From Chitinophaga agrisoli (GTDB taxonomy: Bacteria > Bacteroidota > Bacteroidia > Chitinophagales > Chitinophagaceae): DNA of 64,000 bases. A program made the position numbers and the translations under genes. Numbering within the stretch: the stretch's first letter is position 1; each line of letters starts with the position of its first letter. The stretch spans positions 2,234,327-2,298,326 of the forward strand of contig NZ_VUOC01000004.1 in NCBI RefSeq assembly GCF_008386695.1, read 5' to 3'. The notes below the pieces were generated by a model. The model saw only the letters and a list, made by a program, of their open reading frames with translations, was not told the DNA's origin and ran no database searches. Positions 1 through 9,430 of the stretch are shown here, one piece after another.

Positions 1-907
1 CATCGTACGTAATGGTAAAGATCATCTCGGGCGAGGTATTGTTGTCTGCCAGGAACAGTTTACGGTACTGATCAGACAACGTGTACCCTGCACCGATGAT
101 CTTGTTGCAATAAGTAATGGTTTCCGTGTATTTCTGTTGTTGTGCATAAACTTCTGCATTCAGGTACAGCTTCGCCAGCAGCATCCAGGCGGCCGCTTTA
201 TCAGCCCTGCCGTATTCATTCTGACGGGCTTCTACCAGGTCCGGCTCAATGGCCAGCAGCTCAGATTCTATATAGCTGAACAGGTTTGCCCGGCTGGTCT
301 GCGGCGGAAAAAAGGAGGCGCTTACCTGGTCATTCTCTGTAGAGAAAGGTACATTACCAAAAAGGTCCAGCGCATGCCAGTAAGCCAGCGCCCGCAGGAA
401 ACGGGCTTCCGCACGGAAATGTTTGGCCTCTTCCAGGTCAGTGCCGCTGATGCCATGGCTGCCCAGTTTATCATCCGTGGTTTCGCGGATAAACTCATTA
501 CATACCGCTATCTCGTAAAAGATACGGTCATAGGTAGCTTTTATAAACTCATTGGCGGAGGTCCAGGTCATCCGGTGATAATCCGGCAGGGTGCCATCAT
601 TCCAGGCAATCACCGCTTCGTCTGTAGGCAGCTCCTGCGCCTGCCAGTACTGGCGGATGTAGTTGGAAAAACCTTCGTCTATACCAGTAAGGTCTGGCTT
701 GCCGGCAGGGCCCTGCTGCCCGCTGATGGCATAACCTGCATACAGCTTGGCCAGTATGGCTTTGTAGTTACCAAAATCGTTATATACGCTGGCAGAGGTC
801 TGGTCATAGAAAGGCACGCGGTCCAGGTCCTTGGTACAGGATGACAGCATGGTGGCGATGCCCACCCCGCCTATTACCAGCCATTTATTGATATATTGCT
901 TTATCAT
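1..907 (-). CDS. SusD/RagB-family outer-membrane glycan-binding lipoprotein (C-terminus cut by window edge)
   Basis: The frame starts at the ATG at 905-907 and stays open to the left edge, giving about 302 residues. The N-terminus reads MIKQYINKW, then a hydrophobic stretch and a lipobox (MLSSC, Cys at residue 24), as in lipoproteins. Later it shows the SusD pattern: repeated helical segments, 'AEARFLRALAYWHALDLFGNVPF' type sequence around residues 150-170 (the conserved F-R-A-x-x-Y-x-x-L-x-x-x-F-G-x-x-P core), and a TPR-like region 'AAWMLLAKLYLNAEVY'. SusD proteins lie on the cell surface over a SusC channel and capture oligosaccharides. It follows the SusC gene by 20 bases and must be co-transcribed with it. 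Typical SusD proteins are about 500-600 residues, so roughly 200-300 are missing. The substrate is inferred to be pectic from the shared operator motif, not from this protein. Confidence 0.9.
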   Translation of the reverse strand, partial: MIKQYINKWLVIGGVGIATMLSSCTKDLDRVPFYDQTSASVYNDFGNYKAILAKLYAGYAISGQQGPAGKPDLTGIDEGFSNYIRQYWQAQELPTDEAVIAWNDGTLPDYHRMTWTSANEFIKATYDRIFYEIAVCNEFIRETTDDKLGSHGISGTDLEEAKHFRAEARFLRALAYWHALDLFGNVPFSTENDQVSASFFPPQTSRANLFSYIESELLAIEPDLVEARQNEYGRADKAAAWMLLAKLYLNAEVYAQQQKYTETITYCNKIIGAGYTLSDQYRKLFLADNNTSPEMIFTITYD

Positions 908-927
908 TGTTTTCCGGTTTTCTTCAA

Positions 928-3918
928 TTAAAAATCAAGGTTCAGGCCCAGTGAGTATACACGCGGACGGGGATAGAATTTGTTGTCTATACCTTCGCCC
1001 ACCAGGTTGGCGCCCACTTTATCATTACCCAGCTCAGGGTCTAAACCGCCATAGCCGGTTATGACAAATGCGTTCTGCACCGTGGCGGATACCCGCAGCC
1101 GTACCTTATCCCTGAACAGGTGTTTAAAGTTGTACCCCAGGCTAATGTTATCCATACGCAGGAAAGAAGCATTCTCTATATAGTAGTCAGAGAAGTACTG
1201 GCTGTTCTGGAATTTTGTGTCCAGAATGCTGGTAGATACGTTGGATAAATAGTTGGGGAAGGAGAAGTCCCGGTAAGCGCCACCGTTGGAGGCAGGGTTG
1301 TTATACACATAGTTGCCAATACTGCCGCGCATAGAGAAGCCTAATGTCCAGTCCATATAAGCAAACTGGGAGTTGAAGCCCATCAGGAATTTAGGCTGGG
1401 GCGATTTATAACGGTAACGGTCATCCGGCGTAATAGCGCCATCGCCGTTCAGATCTTCATACTGCCCTTCCAGCGGCGTACCATCTTTGTAGATCTGTTT
1501 GTACACATAGAAAGAGAAGGGAGAATACCCTACCGTATGGATCTGTATGGTATTACCTACACCGCCGGCAATAGTGCCCACCGGTATGCCCTGCGCTTTG
1601 GGATCCTGTACCTTGGTCAGGTTAGTGATCTCTACATGATTATAAGTAAAGTTGAAACCGGCATCCCAGCTGAAGTTTTTCGTTTGCACCGGTGTAGCAT
1701 TCAGGGTAAATTCAAAACCCCTTGCTTCAATATTACCTACGTTGGTCAATAGTTGATTGGTAAGATTGGAGCCCGCTGCTACCGGTATTACACTCAGCAG
1801 GTCTTTTGTACGCTTGATATAATAATCCACGCTACCGTTGATCCGGTTATTCAGGAAACCGAAATCCAGGCCAACGTTATAGGTCTTTGTTTCTTCCCAT
1901 TTAATGTTGGCGTCATACCCTTCCGGGCGTAAGGTCAGGTAGTACTGGCTGCCAAACTGGTATTGCGCCGTAGGATCGCCTATGGTGTAACGGGGCAGGT
2001 AGGGGTAATCGGTCAAGAGGCCGCCAAAATCCTGCTGACCGGTTTCGCCGTAACCGATACGGAGTTTCAGATCAGACAACACCTTTGCGTTCTTCAGGAA
2101 AGACTCCTGGTTAATGCGCCATGCCAGGGCTGCAGAGGGGAAAGTGCCCCAGTGCTCCCGGAAACGGGAAGAGCCGTCGCGGCGTACTGTAACGGTTAAC
2201 AGGTAACGGTCCAGCAAGGTGTAGTTTAACCTGCCAAAAAAAGATACCAGTGTGTTCTGTGTTTTAAACGGCACACCGGGCGCGTTGATGGTATCGCCTT
2301 TCTCATTGAGATCAGGATAGGTAGGCTCGCTGCGGATAAAGTCCTGGTAGGAGTAGCCCGCGGTAGCGTCTATACGGCTGCTGATGCCTTTCAGATCCTT
2401 TGTATAGTTCAGGTAAAAGTCCAGCAGCTTGTTGTTCCTGGTCTGGGAGTAGGCTTTATCCGTACCACCCCGGTTAAACACATTGGCGGCATAGGCCGGT
2501 ATTACGTTGCGGCCTTCGCTTTTGGAAACATCGTAACCTAAATTGAGGTTAGCCCGCAGCTCCGGCAGAAAATGGAACTTGTAGTCAAACTGTATATTGC
2601 CTAAGCTCCTTTTCACTTCGCCCTTATCCGTTCTCAGCTCCAGCATACTCAAAGGGTTGCGGGTAGCCAGCGTGTAGGGCGCTCCATCCGGACTGGTAGG
2701 GTCTATCCATTCAAAATAGTTACCAAATTTATTGTTGACATGGATGGGCTGTGTGGGATCAAACTGCGCGGCGGCGTTGATGGCGTCCTGGTCTGCAAAG
2801 CGGCTGTTGGTGATAGCGCCCCGCACGTTCACATCTATTCTCAGGTGATCATCAAACAGGCGCGGGCTCAGGTTGATACCAGCAGATTGCCTGCGCAGGC
2901 TGCCGGTCTTGAGGGTACCGTCTTGTTTGGTGAAACCTATTGAAACACGGTATGGCAGCGATTTAAAAGAGCCGCTTAGGCCCAGGTTATTATCGGTGCC
3001 AAAAGCGGTGCGATACAATGCATCCTGCCAGTTGGTATTAGCCGTGCCTAACAGCTGTTGCTGTGCAGCATTGGCATGCTCCTTTACCACCTGCCGGAAC
3101 TGGTCGCCGGTTAGCACCGGTACAATGCCTTCCCTTTTGTAAAGGGAATTTACCGTGCTGAAATTAACGCGCAGCTGATCGCCCGCTTTACCTTTTTTGG
3201 TGGTGATGATGATCACCCCGTTGGAAGCGCGGGAGCCGTAAATAGCAGTGGCGGATGCATCTTTCAGGATGTTGAAGGATTCTATATCATTTGGGTTGAT
3301 GAAGCTCAGTGGGTTGGAAGTGCCTTTTACTTCCGCATTATCCAGCGGTACGCCATCCACCACGATCAGGGGATCGTTGCTGGCATTCAGGGAAGCGCCG
3401 CCACGGATCCGGATCCTGCTGTTTGCGCCGGGAGCGCCGCTGTTGGACGAGATCTGCAGGCCGGCTACCTTACCCATGATCAGTTGTTCCGGGGTAGTGA
3501 TAGGCCCTTTGTTAAAATCCTTGGAACTAACCGCAGTGATGGAGCCGGTAAGATCGCTTTTCTTTTGCGTACCATAACCCACTACCACCACCTCGTTAAG
3601 GCCTTTGGTGTCTGCGGTAAGCTGGAACTCCTGTTGTAAGATACCGTTTACATTAATGTCCCTTTCAATAGGCTGGTAGCCTATCATCCTTACTACAATG
3701 GTAAGGGGGCCGTTGTTGGCGGTAAGCCGGAAACTGCCGTCCGGCGCAACAATGGCGTTCTGGTTGGTGCCTTTGATATACACCGCGGCGCCAGGTATGG
3801 GCTGGCCTGTTTCATCCGTGACTTTACCGCTGATGGTCCCTGTTTGTGCATAGGTGATAAGGGAGAACGCCATACAGCACAACAGTACTACATACTTTAG
3901 GAGGCGTGGTTTTTGCAT
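928..3918 (-). CDS. SusC/RagA-family TonB-dependent outer-membrane transporter
   Basis: This 996-residue protein has a signal peptide (residues 1 to about 25, ending in YAQ). A carboxypeptidase-regulatory-like beta-sandwich follows at about 29-105 (GTISGKVTDETGQPIPGA). Next come the conserved SusC segment NEVVVVGYGTQKKSDLTG at about 108-125, a plug domain to about 240 (GGASLNASNDPLIVVDGVPL, then SNGVIIITTKKG) and a long beta-barrel ending in the aromatic YSLGLNLDF typical of outer-membrane proteins. It imports oligosaccharides captured by the SusD partner immediately downstream, powered by TonB-ExbBD. The ATG at 3916-3918 is followed directly by the signal peptide. Two GGGAACG-type palindromic sites lie 33-58 bases upstream, downstream of a plausible promoter, so repression by a LacI-type regulator is likely. 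Substrate specificity cannot be read from the sequence. Confidence 0.95.
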   Translation of the reverse strand: MQKPRLLKYVVLLCCMAFSLITYAQTGTISGKVTDETGQPIPGAAVYIKGTNQNAIVAPDGSFRLTANNGPLTIVVRMIGYQPIERDINVNGILQQEFQLTADTKGLNEVVVVGYGTQKKSDLTGSITAVSSKDFNKGPITTPEQLIMGKVAGLQISSNSGAPGANSRIRIRGGASLNASNDPLIVVDGVPLDNAEVKGTSNPLSFINPNDIESFNILKDASATAIYGSRASNGVIIITTKKGKAGDQLRVNFSTVNSLYKREGIVPVLTGDQFRQVVKEHANAAQQQLLGTANTNWQDALYRTAFGTDNNLGLSGSFKSLPYRVSIGFTKQDGTLKTGSLRRQSAGINLSPRLFDDHLRIDVNVRGAITNSRFADQDAINAAAQFDPTQPIHVNNKFGNYFEWIDPTSPDGAPYTLATRNPLSMLELRTDKGEVKRSLGNIQFDYKFHFLPELRANLNLGYDVSKSEGRNVIPAYAANVFNRGGTDKAYSQTRNNKLLDFYLNYTKDLKGISSRIDATAGYSYQDFIRSEPTYPDLNEKGDTINAPGVPFKTQNTLVSFFGRLNYTLLDRYLLTVTVRRDGSSRFREHWGTFPSAALAWRINQESFLKNAKVLSDLKLRIGYGETGQQDFGGLLTDYPYLPRYTIGDPTAQYQFGSQYYLTLRPEGYDANIKWEETKTYNVGLDFGFLNNRINGSVDYYIKRTKDLLSVIPVAAGSNLTNQLLTNVGNIEARGFEFTLNATPVQTKNFSWDAGFNFTYNHVEITNLTKVQDPKAQGIPVGTIAGGVGNTIQIHTVGYSPFSFYVYKQIYKDGTPLEGQYEDLNGDGAITPDDRYRYKSPQPKFLMGFNSQFAYMDWTLGFSMRGSIGNYVYNNPASNGGAYRDFSFPNYLSNVSTSILDTKFQNSQYFSDYYIENASFLRMDNISLGYNFKHLFRDKVRLRVSATVQNAFVITGYGGLDPELGNDKVGANLVGEGIDNKFYPRPRVYSLGLNLDF

Positions 3919-3950
3919 CTGTGAAATTTTTGTATAGATTTCAGTTTACT

Positions 3951-3976
3951 CGGGAACGATACCGGGAACGTTCCCG
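3951..3976. promoter_or_regulatory. Putative LacI-type operator pair upstream of SusC
   Basis: The stretch holds CGGGAACGAT at 3951-3960 and directly next to it a perfect 14-base palindrome, CGGGAACGTTCCCG, at 3963-3976. The 11-mer TACCGGGAACG (3960-3970) recurs at 18404-18414 inside another near-palindrome beside a LacI-family gene. A palindrome with a central CG is the usual form of LacI-family operators. Its place between the likely promoter and the start codon suits repression. Confidence 0.6.
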
Positions 3977-4009
3977 AAACGTGGTAAAAAAATATTACAT
4001 AACGTAAAA

Positions 4010-4039
4010 CGAAGGTAAGGAAATTTTGATACCACCAAA
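4010..4039 (-). promoter_or_regulatory. Possible Bacteroidota-type promoter for SusCD
   Basis: On the minus strand TTTG (4036-4039) is followed after 18 bases by TACCTTCG (4010-4017). The Bacteroidota consensus is TTTG, 19-21 bases, TAnnTTTG, so there is one mismatch and a slightly short spacer. It would give a leader of roughly 85-90 bases containing the operator pair. Confidence 0.35.
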
Positions 4040-4063
4040 AAAAATTACGGCGGAGGGTTGGAT

Positions 4064-4182
4064 TGCAATCGATAGCTACCTCTGGAAATTAAGCTGGCAG
4101 GGGATTTGCCTGCATGTAAATGAAATGCAATCGATAGTTACGGATAAAATTAGCTAACAGGGGATTTTCCCACATGTAAAAA
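4064..4182. repeat. Imperfect tandem repeat of about 60 bases in a promoter region
   Basis: Two copies begin with TGCAATCGATAGyTAC (4064-4079 and 4126-4141). Both continue with an AATTA-rich part, then CAGGGGATTT (4098 and 4158) and end with CATGTAAA. The copies differ by substitutions and a 2-base indel. TGCAATCGATAG resembles half or more of a LacI-family palindrome, GCAATCGATTGC. The duplication therefore may give two cooperative operator sites for the amidohydrolase or SusCD promoter. Confidence 0.6.
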
Positions 4183-4437
4183 GTACCCCGCATTTGGTGG
4201 TAGGGAGTAACGTTTACATGCAGTTGCAGTAACGTTGCTAAGCAGTTGCGAAGCAATTACGCACTTATTTGTGTTCCGCCCGTATATGCGGAAATAACCG
4301 TACATTTAAGAACGGCATTCCATGTTTGACAATGCAATAAGCGCTTTGATAATTTCCAGTTAACACCCGGGTAAACCATGCCCCGGTACTCTTTTTGACC
4401 AGTATACCCTGAAAGCATCCATTAAAACAGCATTCAC

Positions 4438-5829
4438 ATGAAATGTGTCATTTTGCCCCTGGCTTTTGTACTTGTATTGATAGCATTTACCCCTCCCCGC
4501 GTGCTGGCACAGTCCGCTCCCATGTATGATATTGTGATCAACGGCGGCAGGGTCATAGACCCGGAAACCAAGCTGGATGCCCGCAGAAGCATTGGTATCA
4601 TTGGCGGCACCATCGCTGCTATCTCTACCAAAAGGCTGATGGGCAAACGTATGATCAACGCCACCGGCTGGATAGTAGCCCCGGGGTTCATTGACCTCCA
4701 CTCCCATGGGCAAAGCATTGTGGCGGACCGTATGCAGGTGTTTGACGGCGTTACCACCGCGCTTGAGCTGGATGCCGGTACTGCCGCGGTAAAAGAATGG
4801 TATGATACACAGGCCCAAACCGGCCGGGTGCTTAACTATGGGATGGCAGCAGGATGGAACCCTGCCGACAGCGCCGCCACCCCCACCCTGGCCCGCCTGG
4901 AACAAGGCCTGCAGGATGGCGCGCCGGGTATTGGTATAGACAGCGGCGATCTTGCCACAGCTACGCTGCGGCCTATCTACGCGCTGGCGGCAAAATATAA
5001 AGTGCCGGTATTCCAATGCACCGGCAATAAAGCAGCTACCGTGCAACAGATCATCACGCTGGCGGCAGCTACTGGTAGCAGCGCCCACCTCTGTTATGCT
5101 GGCAGTGCGGATGTCAGCACCGTTACAAACCTGGTGCTGCAAGCCCGGGAAAAAGGCCTGCCCATTACCCTGGAAACGCATACCTATGGCCCCTGCGATA
5201 CCGCCGCGGCAGCCGCCCAGATTGCCGCCACCGCCCGTAATAATGGCGGCAACAGCGTAAGATATCCGCTCTACATCACATCCGCCAGGAATAACCACTA
5301 TACAGAAACGCCTATAGACGCTTATATAGATGATGCGCTGGTACTACTGCCCGGCGCCAGCATAGGCAGCGGCGGTAAACCATGGATAGACGCCAATACC
5401 GGCCAGCCGGTAGACGCCTATATGTGGCCATTGCCCGTAAACGCTTATGCGCCACCGGCCGGCGCAGGCACCTATACCCGCCTGCTGGGCTACTGGGTAC
5501 GGGAACGCAAGGCCCTTAGCCTCTCAGAAGCCATCAGCAAATCATCGTTATTACCCGCGCGTATAATGGAAAGAGCTGTGCCACAGCTACGTAAAAAAGG
5601 CCGGCTGCAAAAAGGGATGGATGCAGACCTGATCGTATTTGACCCCGGCACCGTCAGAAGTATGGCCAGCACTGTATACCCCTACCGCCCGGCGGCAGGC
5701 GTAAAATGCGTGATCATTAACGGCGTAACCGTTATCACCAATGGCGAATTAGAATTAACAAGGCCCGGAAAAGCGATCAGGAGAGCGGTAGCGGAAACCC
5801 GCTTAAATGGGAGAACAGCAGCAGAATGA
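4438..5829 (+). CDS. Secreted amidohydrolase, D-aminoacylase-like
   Basis: The 463-residue protein has a clear signal peptide (residues 1-25, ending in VLAQ). An amidohydrolase-superfamily beta-sandwich start follows (YDIVINGGRVIDPETKLDARRSIGIIGGTIAAIS), then the metal-binding GFIDLHSHG motif. Later histidines suit metal or substrate contacts (AHLCYAG, ETHTYGP). The end has the family's SLLPARIMERAVPQLRKKGRLQKGMDADLIVFDP pattern. Relatives include N-acyl-D-amino-acid deacylases and dihydroorotase-like enzymes that cleave amide bonds. The length fits, and the periplasmic location is inferred from the signal. It faces the SusCD operon and converges, with a 2-base gap, on a LacI gene. A role in glycan use is not evident. 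It could equally process D-amino-acid or peptide material. Confidence 0.8.
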   Translation: MKCVILPLAFVLVLIAFTPPRVLAQSAPMYDIVINGGRVIDPETKLDARRSIGIIGGTIAAISTKRLMGKRMINATGWIVAPGFIDLHSHGQSIVADRMQVFDGVTTALELDAGTAAVKEWYDTQAQTGRVLNYGMAAGWNPADSAATPTLARLEQGLQDGAPGIGIDSGDLATATLRPIYALAAKYKVPVFQCTGNKAATVQQIITLAAATGSSAHLCYAGSADVSTVTNLVLQAREKGLPITLETHTYGPCDTAAAAAQIAATARNNGGNSVRYPLYITSARNNHYTETPIDAYIDDALVLLPGASIGSGGKPWIDANTGQPVDAYMWPLPVNAYAPPAGAGTYTRLLGYWVRERKALSLSEAISKSSLLPARIMERAVPQLRKKGRLQKGMDADLIVFDPGTVRSMASTVYPYRPAAGVKCVIINGVTVITNGELELTRPGKAIRRAVAETRLNGRTAAE

Positions 5830-5831
5830 TC

Positions 5832-6833
5832 TTACATGGTAGATCTGCGGGGCATGATCTTAGATTTTAGCACCACATGCTCATGCGCCGGCTCCCCACT
5901 TTCCAGGGATTTGAACAGCAGCTGCGCGGCATGCACCCCCAGGTCACGGGCAGGCTGCGTAATAGTAGTAAGGGAAGGGTTCAGCAATGGGGCTATTTCC
6001 AGGCTGGAGAAACTGATCACCTTCACCTTCTTGGGGATATTAATACCCAGGTCCTGGCATACATAATAACTGGCAATGGCCAGGCGCTCTACCGAAGCAA
6101 ATAACCCATCCGGTTTGATGGTGGTCAATACCTTAGAAAGGATGTTATAATTCTTTTTGTGATCATTGCTGCAGTCTATGATCAGCTCTTTTTTATATGG
6201 GATCCCTGCCGCCGCCAGCGCATCTACATAACCCTGCAAACGCATTTTACCAATGGACAGGCTTTTGTTGATCACCAGGAAGGCCACTTTCCCGCAACCC
6301 GCATCAATAAGATGTTTGGTGGCATTAAAGCTGCTTTCATAGTCATTGGTGGTTACCTTGGCAACATCTATATCATCATACACCCGGTCAAAGAACACCA
6401 GGGGCATATGCTTTTTCTTTAGCTTATTGAGGTAATTATGGTCTTTAGACTCCCCGGAAGCCGACATAATGATCCCATCTACCCGGCCATTGGAAAGATC
6501 ATCTATAAACGATACTTCCAGCTGGTACTCATCATCCGTTACATAGATAAGGGTATGGTAGCCCTTACTGCGCGCTATCTTTTCAATTCCCTTAATAGCC
6601 TGGGAAAAGAAATTATTGGCCAGTTCCGGCACTATAATGGCAATGGTATTGCTCTTTTTCTCGCGGAGGCTGCTGGCATAGAGATTGGGCTGGTAATTTA
6701 ATTCCCGGGCCCGCGCCAGGATACGCTCTTTTGTCTGGGCATTGATATCACTGTTACCACGGAAGGCGCGCGACACAGTGGAAGTTGACAAATTGAGGTC
6801 CCTGGCCAGTTCTTTTATATCGATCTTATCCAT
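5832..6833 (-). CDS. LacI-family transcriptional regulator
   Basis: The 333-residue protein starts with a LacI helix-turn-helix (residues 4-50: IDIKELARDLNLSTSTVSRAFRGNSDINAQTKERILARARELNYQPN), including the recognition helix TSTVSRAF and the hinge region. A periplasmic-binding-protein-like sugar sensor follows (IAIIVPELANNFFSQAIKGIE; DGIIMSASG; PLVFFDR; a C-terminal PSLTTITQPARDLGVHAAQLL segment). It would bind a palindromic operator and release it, or bind it, on sensing a sugar or sugar acid. It is the first of two LacI proteins here. They share the same overall plan, but the ligands cannot be predicted. Candidate sites are the TGCAATCGATAG elements in 4064-4182. Confidence 0.95.
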   Translation of the reverse strand: MDKIDIKELARDLNLSTSTVSRAFRGNSDINAQTKERILARARELNYQPNLYASSLREKKSNTIAIIVPELANNFFSQAIKGIEKIARSKGYHTLIYVTDDEYQLEVSFIDDLSNGRVDGIIMSASGESKDHNYLNKLKKKHMPLVFFDRVYDDIDVAKVTTNDYESSFNATKHLIDAGCGKVAFLVINKSLSIGKMRLQGYVDALAAAGIPYKKELIIDCSNDHKKNYNILSKVLTTIKPDGLFASVERLAIASYYVCQDLGINIPKKVKVISFSSLEIAPLLNPSLTTITQPARDLGVHAAQLLFKSLESGEPAHEHVVLKSKIMPRRSTM

Positions 6834-6903
6834 ACGATCTTCCTATCGGCAGCTAAAATACAATATATTTAAACGCCAAATAGATGATGGATAAAATGTG
6901 CCC

Positions 6904-9366
6904 CTAATTGCTCATCTCCTTTACCGCCGTTGCTGCCTGTGCAGATTGAGCAGGCAGGTGCGCCGCCTCCTTTTTATCGTGCACCATCTGTAACAGCGGC
7001 ACAAACCGGCCCTGGGCCTTATACTGCTTATAATCCCGTATATGGGTAAGCGCGTTATCAAAATGCGTCTTAAACAGATCTGCGTTACTGGTCTGGCTTA
7101 ACAGCAACAGGTAACCGGCTATCATACGGCTTTTGCGGTTAATGAACATGCCATCCAGCTGTTTGCTGAAGAAAGCCAGTTTGCTGGTATCGCCGGAGCG
7201 GCCATAGATCCCGGCAATGGCCCAGCTTAACAGGTCCTTGCTGTCTTTTTCCAGCTGGCCGGCATATTGTAAGGCCATCGGCATATCTATGGCGGCAATA
7301 CCATTCAACGCAGCAGCCTGCACGCTATAAGAGCGGCTATTGATCTTTTCCCGGAACAGGGACAGATAAGCGCTATCCTTAGTACGGCCAATGGCGTTTA
7401 AAGCCGCGGCCTGCGCCAGCGTGGAGCTGTCATTACGGGCAATGGCCAGCAATACCGGCAGGGCGGCGCTACGTACCTCCGGCAGCTGCATGTTCAGGGA
7501 GTCCATAGCAGCTGTGCGTAAACGGAAGAATTTATCCTTACAGGCGGCCACCAACATATTACGGGCATCACCATCCTGTTGTGCCCCGGCCGCCTGCTGA
7601 ATGGCTTCCAGCCGGTCCAGGAACAGCGGCGCATGAAAATACTGGTATACATATTCCTGTAGCGATTTATGATCTGTTTTCTTTGCCAGCAGTATCTTAT
7701 CCCCATCCACATTTACCAGCTGGGGTTTAGCGGCTAAAACAAAACGGAACGTGTCTGCTTTTGTTTTCATCCACACATCATGGCGCTCTTTTTTTCCATT
7801 TACATATATATCAATGGCAAAAGGCAGCGTAAATGTTTTGCCGGTCTGGGTTTGCTGTATATATACTGTTTGTGTTTTACTGGCCTCATCCCAGGCATAT
7901 TGCATATCCAGGTATGGATGGCCGCTGCCATAATACCATTGGTCAAAGAACCAGTTCAGGTCTTTACCGCTGGCTTCTTCCATGGCCAGGCGCACCTGCT
8001 GCGCCTCTCCTGTTTTATACGCGTTCTGTGTAAGGTAGAGATGCATGCCTTTGTTAAATACTTCCTTACCCAGGTAATTGCGCAGCATGTGCAGTATACG
8101 GCCGCCTTTCTGATAAGTTACCCGGTCCATCAGGTCTTCTGCATGGTCATAATCAAAACGTACCAGGTGTTTATGCTCATCCTCCGGCGAATAAGTAAGG
8201 TAGATCTGCGCTGCGTTATAATTGGTATAATCACCGCCATCCGCGCCGTGTTTATATTCACTCCACAGGGTTTCACTATAGTTGGCAAAGGATTCATTTA
8301 CTGTCAGGTTGGCCCAGCTCTCAGTAGTTACATAATCCCCAAACCAATGGTGAAATAACTCATGCGCAATATTGCCTTCCCATATATTTTCATCCAGCAG
8401 CTGGCGGTTGTTCTGATAGGTGAAATCCCCATGTACGGTGGCCGTAGTATTTTCCATAGCGCCGCTTACAAAATCGCGTACGACCACCTGCACGTATTTG
8501 TTCCAGGGATAGTCTACGCCCAGCAGGCTGGAATAAAAACTCATCATCTCCGGTGTATTACCAAACAGCTGTTTTACATAGGGCGCTTGTACCGGTTCTA
8601 CATAATAGCTTACTTCTTTGCCCTTCCATTTTTCTTTATGCACATAAAAATTGCCCACCGCCATCATTACCAGGTAAGGCGCGTACGGTTGATCCATTTT
8701 CCAGGTATCTGTACGGGTACCATCGCCGTTGTTATGCTGTGCGGTCAGATAGCCGTTAGAGAGCGTTACATATTTGGCGGGCGCTGTTATACTGATCTGG
8801 GTAGTGGTTTTCTGGTTAGGTTTGTCAATGGTAGGGAACCATACGGAGTTGGCCTCTGTTTCCCCCTGCGTCCATACCTGCACCGGTTTGCCGGCATTGG
8901 CACTGTCCGGGTTTATAAAGTATAATCCTTTTGCGCTGCTGATGGCCGCGCTGCCTTCTGATTTAAAGAGATTGGGCCGGGAGGTATAAGCGATATACAC
9001 CTGGTACTTTTCGCCGGGCTGGTATGTTTTATTTAGTTTGATGTGCAGCTGCAGGCTATCATAGCTATACTGCAAAGGCGTATGTTTGCCGGCGGCCAGC
9101 AATGCTACCTCCCGGATCTCCATGCCCTTGGCGTCCAGCTGGAGAGAATCCATAGGATAGGCATGCGGTTGCAGGGTGATGGCAGCCTTACCATACAGGA
9201 ACTGCTTGGCATAATCCAGCCGCACCTCGAGGGCAGTATGCACCAGGTCATGCAGTTTTGGGGCAGATGCACGGTACGCTACAGGCTGCTGAGCCACTGC
9301 CGGCAGCCACAAGAAAAGAATATAGGCAATGGTTATAATAGACTGATTTACAGACAACTTTCTCAT
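6904..9366 (-). CDS. Secreted M1-family zinc aminopeptidase
   Basis: The 820-residue protein has a signal peptide (residues 1-25, ...WLPAVAQQ). The M1 beta-sandwich N-domain follows, then the exopeptidase motif GAMEN (about residue 295). The zinc site is HELFHHWFGDYVTTESWANLTVNES, with His335, His339 and Glu358 as ligands and Glu336 as catalytic base. A helical, HEAT-like C-terminal part follows from about 560 (repeated AALNAIGRTKDSAYLSLFREK-type helices). It removes N-terminal amino acids from peptides, in the periplasm or at the cell surface. It is divergent from an AraC gene with 121 bases between them. Nothing ties it directly to the pectin genes, so it may be an unrelated neighbour. Confidence 0.93.
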   Translation of the reverse strand: MRKLSVNQSIITIAYILFLWLPAVAQQPVAYRASAPKLHDLVHTALEVRLDYAKQFLYGKAAITLQPHAYPMDSLQLDAKGMEIREVALLAAGKHTPLQYSYDSLQLHIKLNKTYQPGEKYQVYIAYTSRPNLFKSEGSAAISSAKGLYFINPDSANAGKPVQVWTQGETEANSVWFPTIDKPNQKTTTQISITAPAKYVTLSNGYLTAQHNNGDGTRTDTWKMDQPYAPYLVMMAVGNFYVHKEKWKGKEVSYYVEPVQAPYVKQLFGNTPEMMSFYSSLLGVDYPWNKYVQVVVRDFVSGAMENTTATVHGDFTYQNNRQLLDENIWEGNIAHELFHHWFGDYVTTESWANLTVNESFANYSETLWSEYKHGADGGDYTNYNAAQIYLTYSPEDEHKHLVRFDYDHAEDLMDRVTYQKGGRILHMLRNYLGKEVFNKGMHLYLTQNAYKTGEAQQVRLAMEEASGKDLNWFFDQWYYGSGHPYLDMQYAWDEASKTQTVYIQQTQTGKTFTLPFAIDIYVNGKKERHDVWMKTKADTFRFVLAAKPQLVNVDGDKILLAKKTDHKSLQEYVYQYFHAPLFLDRLEAIQQAAGAQQDGDARNMLVAACKDKFFRLRTAAMDSLNMQLPEVRSAALPVLLAIARNDSSTLAQAAALNAIGRTKDSAYLSLFREKINSRSYSVQAAALNGIAAIDMPMALQYAGQLEKDSKDLLSWAIAGIYGRSGDTSKLAFFSKQLDGMFINRKSRMIAGYLLLLSQTSNADLFKTHFDNALTHIRDYKQYKAQGRFVPLLQMVHDKKEAAHLPAQSAQAATAVKEMSN

Positions 9367-9384
9367 ATCATATGTTTACTGTTG

Positions 9385-9392
9385 CAAAGCTA
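9385..9392 (-). promoter_or_regulatory. Possible -7 element for the M1 peptidase
   Basis: On the minus strand the sequence reads TAGCTTTG, an exact match to TAnnTTTG, 18 bases before the ATG at 9366. No good TTTG element lies 19-21 bases upstream, so support is limited to the -7 box. Confidence 0.3.
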
Positions 9393-9430
9393 TGGCAGCG
9401 CCTGACGCCGGTATAGCATGTAATTGCTGT

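Larger units (their letters stand above)
3919..4437. other. Divergent intergenic region between SusC and amidohydrolase genes
   Basis: There is no convincing gene in these 519 bases. From left to right I see a palindromic operator pair next to the SusC start, a possible minus-strand promoter, and an imperfect tandem repeat of about 60 bases carrying TGCAATCGATAG twice. Beyond these lies a 6-base inverted repeat, TTCCGC and GCGGAA, around 4273-4292. It presumably drives SusCD to the left and the amidohydrolase to the right. Confidence 0.7.

Noticed and set aside
4273-4292. Short TTCCGC/GCGGAA inverted repeat as a riboswitch or terminator
   Set aside because: Stem is only 6 bases with an 8-base loop and no T-tract, so it is likely chance.
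4360-5298. 312-residue minus-strand open frame
   Set aside because: Overlaps the amidohydrolase gene in antisense, lacks motifs and has no plausible start region.
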